Positions 6,472 through 11,335 of a stretch of 11,335 nt of DNA are shown here, piece after piece. Source of the DNA: Natronohydrobacter sp. GTDB lineage: Bacteria > Pseudomonadota > Alphaproteobacteria > Rhodobacterales > Rhodobacteraceae. The position numbers were made by a program, and so were the translations under genes. The stretch lies in contig SKIM01000105.1 of the NCBI GenBank assembly GCA_007116445.1, forward strand, positions 1-11,335, given 5' to 3'. The notes below the pieces were generated by a model. It was not told where the DNA came from, ran no database searches, and worked only from the letters and a program-made list of their open reading frames with translations. Numbering within the stretch: the first letter of the stretch is position 1; the number at the start of each line of letters is the position of its first letter.

Positions 6472-8139
6472 ATGACGGACACACCTTCGCGCCCCGGCGC
6501 TTATCTCTTGACGCTCAATCCCGATCACGTCACCCCGATGGGGCAGCGCCCGCTGGATTTGTCCACTGTCGCGCGCGATCTGGAAGGCACAGCGCAGCGG
6601 CTGGCGTCACGCGCGAGGGGACGGGTCAGCGGTGATTTCATCAAATCGCTGCGCGTCGGGCGTAATGAACCGCATACCTTGGCCGTGGTGCTGGATGCTG
6701 CCGCGCTTGACGAGTTGCGCAAGAAATATGGTGGCGCCTTGCATATCGAGCCGGATCACGATCTCGATATGTTCGGCGCACATGCAGGACTATGGCCTGG
6801 CGGGATGGGGCCGGATTTGCAAGGCAGGGGCCCGCGCAATTTTTTCACACAAGGCAGCTCTGCGCTGATCCTTGAGATCACAGTGAAAGGCGAGGATGGA
6901 AAGCCCGTGGCCTTCGCAGAAGTCGCCGGGCGCGGCAGCGCCCCTTTCAGCCTCGACAATGCCGTGACTGATGCCAAGGGCAAAGCGGAACTGAGCTTCT
7001 TCGGGGACACGCCGACGAGTTTGCGCGAGTTGCGGGTCAGCCCGTCAAAGGATTTTTGGGGGCGGATCATCACGCGACCCGATCTGACCGGATTTCCCAA
7101 GCGCAACGGAAAGTTGCAGGTCACGCTCACGCTCGACCGGCTGGGTGCCGGGGACGGCGAACAGGATGTCTGGGGCTATCAGGCCATGGCCCTGCCCAAG
7201 GCCGACAGCTTCGCACCGGATGCGCTGGCCCCGGTGAAAATTGCGATCATTGATTCCGGGATTGCCGCGGCGCATGAGGATCTGGAGCCTGCAGGCGGGC
7301 GGGATTTCACCGATCGCGGCGGGGATGAAACGCTCTGGCGTGAAGACAGTATCGGACATGGCACGCATGTCGCGGGCACATGCGGGGCGGTTTTCAACGG
7401 GCGCGGCATCTGCGGCGCGGCCGGGCCGGGCGCTGCGCTCTATGGCCTGTCAGTTTTTCCCGGCGGGCGCACCAGCAGCCTGATCCGTGCGTTGGACTGG
7501 TGCGTGGAAAACGAGATCGACATCGCCAATCTGAGCCTCGGCAGTGCTGCGGGCACGGCGGCCTTGCAGGCCGCTGTGATCCGCGCGACCGAAGCCGGGG
7601 TCTGCCTGGTCGCAGCAGCAGGCAATTCAGGCGCAGGCGTGATGTATCCGGCTGCTTACGCGCAGGTCATCGCTGTCGCCGCGCTGGGCGCTGAGGCCAC
7701 GTTCCCGCATGACAGTCCGCATCACGACCAACGCGGGGCGCATCAGTCCGGGCGCTATTTCGCCGCGGCCTTCACCTGTCACGGTCCGCAAATCGACATG
7801 GCAGCGCCCGGTGTTGCAGTGATTTCCTGTGTACCATCAGAGACTGGCGCGGCCTATGCCGCCTGGGACGGCACCTCGATGGCTGCGCCTTATGTGGCGG
7901 GATTTGCCGCGCGACTGCTACGCCTGCGCCCGGAGCTGCGCGCGCAGGCGGGGGCGGCGCGTGTTGCTGCGCTGAAGGCGGCGCTGCTCGGGTGCTGCAC
8001 GGATCTTGGCCTGCCTGCGGATTTTCAGGGCCGTGGGATGCCTGTCTGGCGCATGTCTCCCGAAGACAGCGCGCGGGGGGCGTCGGTCATCGACCGGCTT
8101 GAAAAGGTCTCGCGCGATTTGTCGCAAGAACTCGCGTGA
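6472..8139 (+). CDS. Subtilisin-like S8 family serine peptidase with N-terminal accessory domains
   Basis: The catalytic domain spans about residues 250-515 and has the full S8 triad: Asp261 in AIIDSGIA, His296 in GHGTHVAG, and Ser469 in GTSMAAPYVAG. The oxyanion-hole Asn385 is in AAAGNSG. It should be an active endopeptidase. Residues 1-100 (with YLLTLNPDHV and HTLAVVLDAAALDELRKKYG) resemble an inhibitor-I9-like prodomain only loosely. Residues 130-222 (LEITVKGEDGKPVAFAEVAG ... VTDAKGKAELSF) look like a carboxypeptidase-regulatory/Ig-like beta domain. A helical tail follows the catalytic domain at 535-555. There is no signal peptide or transmembrane segment, and eight cysteines lie in or beside the catalytic domain, so a cytoplasmic location is likely unless another export route exists. 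AGGAGG lies five bases before the ATG. It is the last gene of an operon with two small unknown proteins, which are candidates for its substrates or partners. Its stop is followed by a strong hairpin. Confidence 0.93.
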   Translation: MTDTPSRPGAYLLTLNPDHVTPMGQRPLDLSTVARDLEGTAQRLASRARGRVSGDFIKSLRVGRNEPHTLAVVLDAAALDELRKKYGGALHIEPDHDLDMFGAHAGLWPGGMGPDLQGRGPRNFFTQGSSALILEITVKGEDGKPVAFAEVAGRGSAPFSLDNAVTDAKGKAELSFFGDTPTSLRELRVSPSKDFWGRIITRPDLTGFPKRNGKLQVTLTLDRLGAGDGEQDVWGYQAMALPKADSFAPDALAPVKIAIIDSGIAAAHEDLEPAGGRDFTDRGGDETLWREDSIGHGTHVAGTCGAVFNGRGICGAAGPGAALYGLSVFPGGRTSSLIRALDWCVENEIDIANLSLGSAAGTAALQAAVIRATEAGVCLVAAAGNSGAGVMYPAAYAQVIAVAALGAEATFPHDSPHHDQRGAHQSGRYFAAAFTCHGPQIDMAAPGVAVISCVPSETGAAYAAWDGTSMAAPYVAGFAARLLRLRPELRAQAGAARVAALKAALLGCCTDLGLPADFQGRGMPVWRMSPEDSARGASVIDRLEKVSRDLSQELA

Positions 8140-8144
8140 GGGAA

Positions 8145-8171
8145 AGCGGCGGGCCGTTCCGGCCCGCCGCT
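8145..8171. terminator. Terminator-like hairpin between convergent genes
   Basis: AGCGGCGGGCC (8145-8155) pairs perfectly with GGCCCGCCGCT (8161-8171) around a GTTCC loop, which can close one more G-C pair. It begins 5 nt after the S8 peptidase stop and ends 3 nt before the stop codon of the convergent BCCT gene, so it can serve both strands. Neither side has a long U-run, so Rho-assisted or inefficient termination is possible. Confidence 0.7.
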
Positions 8172-8174
8172 GCG

Positions 8175-9803
8175 TCATCTGGGATCGCGTTGTTGATGCA
8201 GGGCTTCGGTGTCAGGCGGCGCGCCCACCGTGGCGGCTGTGACATCTTCGGTCATCAACGCCTTGGCCAGCGCGAAGATCATCGCAAAACACAGGATGAA
8301 GATCGGCAGACCGACAACAGTGATCACCTGTTGCAATGCCACAAGTCCGGCCTCGCCAGCCAGCACGATCAGCATCGCAGCGACAGCCCCTTCGGAGACC
8401 CCCCAGAACACCCGCTGGCGCACTGGTCCCGGCTGGGTGTCGCCCGTGCACAGCATATCGACCACCAGCGACGCAGAATCCGATGAAGTGGCAAAAAAGA
8501 TCGCCACGATTACCACAGCAAGACCCTGGATAAGCTGGGTCGCGGGGAAATTCTCGAAAAAGGCAAACATCGCGAATTCGGGACCACGCCCTACGGCCTC
8601 TGCGATCTGGCCTGCACTGTCGCCGAGCGCCGCGCGGGCCGCTTCGCCGATGCCGTCTATTTCCATCGCCGACCAGCCGAAGATCGCGAACCAGACCAGC
8701 GTGAAGAGCGACGGCGCAAGCAGGACGCCCAGCACGAATTCGCGGATCGTGCGGCCTTTCGAGATCCGGGCCACGAAAATGCCGATGAAGGGCGACCATG
8801 TGACCGTCCAGGCCCAGTAGAATACTGTCCAGCCGCCCTGCCAGCCCCAGCCATCATCCGAAGTATGGCCCGCCATCATGTCATTCCAGAAGGCCATGGG
8901 CAGGATGTTGGTGGCGTAGATGCCGACCGTCTCGATAATGCCGCGCAGCAGGAACACGGTCGAGCCGGTCAGCAACACAAAGACCATCAGCGCTGTCGCC
9001 ATGCCGATATTGATGTTGGACAGCGTCTTGACACCTTTGTCGAGCCCAACGACGATGGAGGCCGTGGCGACCGCTGTCAGGATGGTGATGATGATCACCT
9101 TCGACGTGACACTATCGGGCAAGCCCATCAGTTCCGACAGGCCCGCATTGATCTGGCTGGTGCCCAGTCCGATCGACACGGCGACGCCGAAGAGCGTGCC
9201 CAGGATCGCAGTGATGTCGATAGCGCGGCCGATTGGGCCATGGATGCCTTCGCCGAGGAAGGGGTAGAAGACCGAACTGACGCGGATCGGTAAGTTGTAG
9301 CGATAGATGAAATAGGCGAAGGCCAACCCCGGCAGAGTGAAGATGGTCCAGGTATGCAGACCCAGATGGTACAGCGAGAAGCCCATCGCCTCGCGTGCGG
9401 CCTGGACGGAATGGGGCTCGGTCGTATCAAACGGGGGCGCACTGAAATGCAGGATGGGCTCGGCCACGCCCCAGAACATCAGCACTGTGCCGATGCCGCC
9501 TGCGAACAACATCGTGAACCATGAGAGGTTGGAATATTCCGGGCGCGAGTCCGGATCACCGAGGCGGATATTGCCATATTTGCTCAGCGCCACCCAGATC
9601 AGGAAGATCAGCCAGACATTCACCCCCATGATGAAGAACCAGCCCAGATTGGTCACGATCCAGCTGCGGGCTTCGGCGAAGAAACTGCCGATGGCTTCGG
9701 GCGCGATGATCAGGGCCAGCAAGAACACGATCATCAATCCGGCTGAGGTGAAGAAAATCGTAGGGTTGGTGCGCAACCCGAGCGAGTGTGACAGACGTTC
9801 CAA
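8175..9803 (-). CDS. BCCT family transporter (betaine/carnitine/choline-type)
   Basis: The 542-residue inner-membrane protein has about 12 hydrophobic segments and the BCCT signature WSPFIGIFVARISKGRTIREF (336-356), which follows YWAWTVT at 329-335. Other family landmarks are FWGVAEPILHF (110-120), GLHTW (148-152) and the Na2-site Thr-Ser pair (439-440) of ATSSDSASLV. BCCT carriers import quaternary ammonium or related compounds, often by sodium symport. Compared with BetP, the aromatic box has Leu147 for Trp189, Trp152 for Trp194, Phe155 for Tyr197 and Thr333 for Trp374, and the glycine stretch reads GGIGTV instead of GMGIG. The substrate is therefore uncertain. It lacks the long charged N- and C-terminal tails that BetP uses for osmotic sensing. 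The start is TTG at 9803-9801, fixed by GGAGG five bases upstream; the first in-frame ATG is at residue 24, inside the first membrane helix. It is divergent from glpD and convergent with the S8 peptidase gene. Confidence 0.95.
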   Translation of the reverse strand: MERLSHSLGLRTNPTIFFTSAGLMIVFLLALIIAPEAIGSFFAEARSWIVTNLGWFFIMGVNVWLIFLIWVALSKYGNIRLGDPDSRPEYSNLSWFTMLFAGGIGTVLMFWGVAEPILHFSAPPFDTTEPHSVQAAREAMGFSLYHLGLHTWTIFTLPGLAFAYFIYRYNLPIRVSSVFYPFLGEGIHGPIGRAIDITAILGTLFGVAVSIGLGTSQINAGLSELMGLPDSVTSKVIIITILTAVATASIVVGLDKGVKTLSNINIGMATALMVFVLLTGSTVFLLRGIIETVGIYATNILPMAFWNDMMAGHTSDDGWGWQGGWTVFYWAWTVTWSPFIGIFVARISKGRTIREFVLGVLLAPSLFTLVWFAIFGWSAMEIDGIGEAARAALGDSAGQIAEAVGRGPEFAMFAFFENFPATQLIQGLAVVIVAIFFATSSDSASLVVDMLCTGDTQPGPVRQRVFWGVSEGAVAAMLIVLAGEAGLVALQQVITVVGLPIFILCFAMIFALAKALMTEDVTAATVGAPPDTEALHQQRDPR

Positions 9804-9826
9804 GGATACCTCCTGCGGTTCTCAGG

Positions 9827-9855
9827 ATATGTCACCGCGCAATGGCACGAGACAA
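9827..9855 (-). promoter_or_regulatory. Possible promoter for the BCCT transporter gene
   Basis: On the minus strand TTGTCT (9855-9850) and ACATAT (9832-9827) are separated by 17 bases. Transcription would begin near 9820, giving a leader of under 20 nt that still contains the GGAGG ribosome binding site before the TTG start at 9803. Both hexamers deviate from consensus, so this is tentative. Confidence 0.33.
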
Positions 9856-10176
9856 TTTACGCGCCAGATGGTCTGTCCTGCCTGGGCGGGGCACAAGGCG
9901 CGCGCGTCCGGGCACGCTGTCAGTGAAACCACTCCGGCACAACCCTCGGCGCGGCGTCTGTGACACATTCGCGACAAAAAACGCTTGCGCCGGTCAGAGT
10001 TCAGGCAGCGCGGATCTCTGGTCCCGCGTCCTGTGATGATCGGTATGTCCTGATTGGGTGGCGGGGCCTGGGATCTGGTTCGGCTCCGGTTGCTGTTATG
10101 TGATTCGCGGGGCGGGCGCGCTACGGGCAAGCGTTTGATGACACAATGTTCGCTTCATCATGATGCATCGCGTCTG

Positions 10177-10269
10177 CGAAAAATACTGGCGGAATATTTA
10201 AGCAACAAAGCGCTTTGAGATTTTCGAAAAAATAATAACGAACACAATATCGGAAAATACGAAAAAAAA
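10177..10269. promoter_or_regulatory. A+T-rich cluster of CGAA-type repeats, possible GlpR (DeoR family) operators
   Basis: The stretch contains CGAAAAATAC at 10177, the perfect palindrome TTTTCGAAAA at 10221-10230, CGAACAC at 10239, CGGAAAATAC at 10251 and CGAAAAAAAA at 10260. GlpR-type repressors of the DeoR family commonly bind tandem TTCG/CGAA-containing repeats upstream of glycerol genes, and this cluster lies directly upstream of a glpD promoter candidate. No glpR gene is visible in the window. The assignment rests on position and sequence resemblance only. Confidence 0.38.
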
Positions 10270-10270
10270 C

Positions 10271-10298
10271 TTGATGCCTCGGCGCGGCTCGCCATATC
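10271..10298 (+). promoter_or_regulatory. Possible glpD promoter
   Basis: TTGATG (10271-10276) and CATATC (10293-10298) are 16 bases apart, with a run of eight A immediately upstream that could act as an UP element. The glpD start is 37 nt beyond the -10 element, which gives a short leader. The -10 match is imperfect. Confidence 0.4.
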
Positions 10299-10335
10299 GT
10301 GCGCTGCATAGCTGTATCTGCGCTTGGAAGGATGT

Positions 10336-11335
10336 ATGTCGGAATTCGGACAAGGGGCCAGACCCATCGATGAGGGCAGCGCGACAGTCCATGACCTGCT
10401 GATCATCGGCGGCGGGATAAACGGGTGCGGTATCGCGCGGGATGCGGCTGGGCGGGGCCTTTCGGTCGTTTTGTGCGAAAAGGGCGATCTTGCGGGCGCG
10501 ACCTCTTCGGGCTCGACCAAGCTGTTCCATGGCGGGCTGCGCTATCTGGAATATTTCGAATTCCGTCTGGTGCGCGAGGCGCTGATCGAGCGCGAAACGC
10601 TTTTGCGCGCTATGCCGCATATCTCTTGGCCGATGCGGTTTGTCCTTCCATATCATAAGGATATGCGGTTCGAGAGCGAGACGCCCACGTCAAAGCTGTT
10701 ATCGCTTTTCATGCCCTGGATGCGCGGGCGTCGTCCCGCCTGGCTGATCCGGCTGGGGCTGTTTCTTTATGACAATCTGGGCGGGCGCAAGATCCTGCCG
10801 GGCACATCCACTCTGGCGCTCACGGGCACGCGGGAGGGCGCGCCGCTGCAGCCGCGCTTCACCAGGGCCTTTGAATATTCCGATGCCTGGGTCGAAGATT
10901 CACGGCTGGTCGTGCTGAATGCGCGCGATGCGGAAGCGCGCGGCGCGCAGATCCACACGCGCAGCGAGGTCGTCTCGGCGCAGGTCGAGGCGGGGATCTG
11001 GCAGGTTACGGTCAAAACCGAAAGCAAAACGAAAGCGATCCGCGCGAAAATGCTCGTCAACGCCGCCGGGCCCTGGGTGGGCGATGTGATCCATGGTAAG
11101 CTGCGGCTCAACAGTCGCGAAAATGTCCGGCTGGTGCGCGGCAGCCATATTGTCACGCGCAAGCTCTATGACCACGACAAATGCTATTTCTTTCAGGGCA
11201 CGGACGGGCGGATCATCTTCGCCATTCCTTATGAGCAGGATTTTACCCTGATCGGCACGACCGATGCCGAACATGACGACCCGTCGCATATCCCCGTCTG
11301 CACCGATGCCGAGCGCGACTATCTGTGCGATTTTG
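10336..11335 (+). CDS. glpD: Aerobic glycerol-3-phosphate dehydrogenase, 5' part
   Basis: GlpD is an FAD enzyme at the inner membrane that oxidises sn-glycerol 3-phosphate to dihydroxyacetone phosphate and passes electrons to quinone. The reading frame is open from the ATG at 10336 to the right edge, giving 333 of the usual 500-plus residues. The FAD-binding motif GGGINGCGIARDAAGRGL is at 25-42, preceded by the strand DLLII. The family block TSSGSTKLFHGGLRYLE is at 56-72, and the second FAD region VNAAGPWVG is at 241-249. A further conserved part, FAIPYEQDFTLIGTTD, is at 295-310. GAAGGA lies just before the start, and an out-of-frame ATG at 10332 precedes it. The roughly 18-residue leader before the FAD fold is polar. 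A glycerol-responsive repressor could act at the upstream CGAA cluster. The neighbouring BCCT gene is divergent. Confidence 0.95.
   Translation, partial: MSEFGQGARPIDEGSATVHDLLIIGGGINGCGIARDAAGRGLSVVLCEKGDLAGATSSGSTKLFHGGLRYLEYFEFRLVREALIERETLLRAMPHISWPMRFVLPYHKDMRFESETPTSKLLSLFMPWMRGRRPAWLIRLGLFLYDNLGGRKILPGTSTLALTGTREGAPLQPRFTRAFEYSDAWVEDSRLVVLNARDAEARGAQIHTRSEVVSAQVEAGIWQVTVKTESKTKAIRAKMLVNAAGPWVGDVIHGKLRLNSRENVRLVRGSHIVTRKLYDHDKCYFFQGTDGRIIFAIPYEQDFTLIGTTDAEHDDPSHIPVCTDAERDYLCDF

Larger units (their letters stand above)
9804..10335. other. Divergent intergenic region between the BCCT transporter and glpD
   Basis: This 532-base gap holds no convincing gene; small ORFs on both strands in it have arginine-rich, low-complexity products. 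The left two thirds (to about 10135) are G/C-rich. The right part (about 10136-10270) is markedly A+T-rich and contains the repeated elements listed as possible GlpR sites. Candidate promoters for each flanking gene are listed separately. Confidence 0.6.

Noticed and set aside
8209..8820. 203-residue plus-strand frame opposite the BCCT gene
   Set aside because: It is antisense to a clear membrane transporter with BCCT motifs; the product is Ser/Thr/Pro-rich and shows no domain.
9822..10130. 102-residue minus-strand frame in the BCCT-glpD gap
   Set aside because: The product is Arg/Pro/Ser-rich with no motif and has no convincing ribosome binding site; the region more likely holds regulatory DNA.

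Overview
The window looks like chromosomal DNA from an alphaproteobacterium, most likely a member of the Rhodobacterales. This rests on the high GC content with strong G/C at third codon positions, the protein families present, and my recollection that such hslO / Nudix / cca / ABC gene clusters occur in that group; no search was run. A BCCT-type osmolyte transporter would fit a saline habitat. There are no RNA genes, CRISPR arrays, insertion sequences or phage genes that I can recognise.

Region 1 (1-5361, all minus strand) is a compact housekeeping cluster read right to left: hslO (redox-switched chaperone Hsp33), a CoA-pyrophosphatase-type Nudix hydrolase, cca (tRNA nucleotidyltransferase), an ABC exporter with fused membrane and ATPase domains, a DUF3833 lipoprotein, and the first 20 codons of a TRAM-domain RNA methyltransferase that runs off the left edge. 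The first three genes overlap or abut (11-nt overlap, then a 4-nt ATGA overlap, then a 6-nt gap), which indicates one transcript with translational coupling. A possible sigma-70 promoter lies about 70-95 nt upstream of hslO.

Region 2 (5362-8171, plus strand) is the most unusual part. Three genes appear to form an operon: a 131-residue protein of unknown family, a 72-residue acidic protein of unknown family, and a 555-residue subtilisin-like (S8) serine peptidase without a visible signal peptide. The 131-residue protein is strikingly polarised: residues 1-66 hold 17 acidic and one basic residue, while residues 67-131 hold 12 basic, no acidic residue and four cysteines. This looks like a precursor with an acidic leader and a cationic, possibly disulfide-bonded helical core, encoded beside a candidate processing protease. 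A strong hairpin between the first and second genes could let the first be made in excess. The function is not established; this is my main candidate for an undescribed system. A G/C-rich hairpin at 8145-8171 separates this operon from the convergent transporter gene.

Region 3 (8175-11335) has a BCCT-family transporter on the minus strand, starting at a TTG codon behind a strong ribosome binding site, and glpD (aerobic glycerol-3-phosphate dehydrogenase) on the plus strand, cut off by the right edge. They are divergent across a 532-nt gap. The glpD-proximal part of that gap is A+T-rich and carries repeated CGAA/CGGAAAA elements just upstream of a possible promoter, plausibly operators for a DeoR/GlpR-type repressor. 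The transporter keeps the BCCT signature but has substitutions at three of the four positions of the BetP aromatic substrate box, so its substrate should not be assumed to be glycine betaine.
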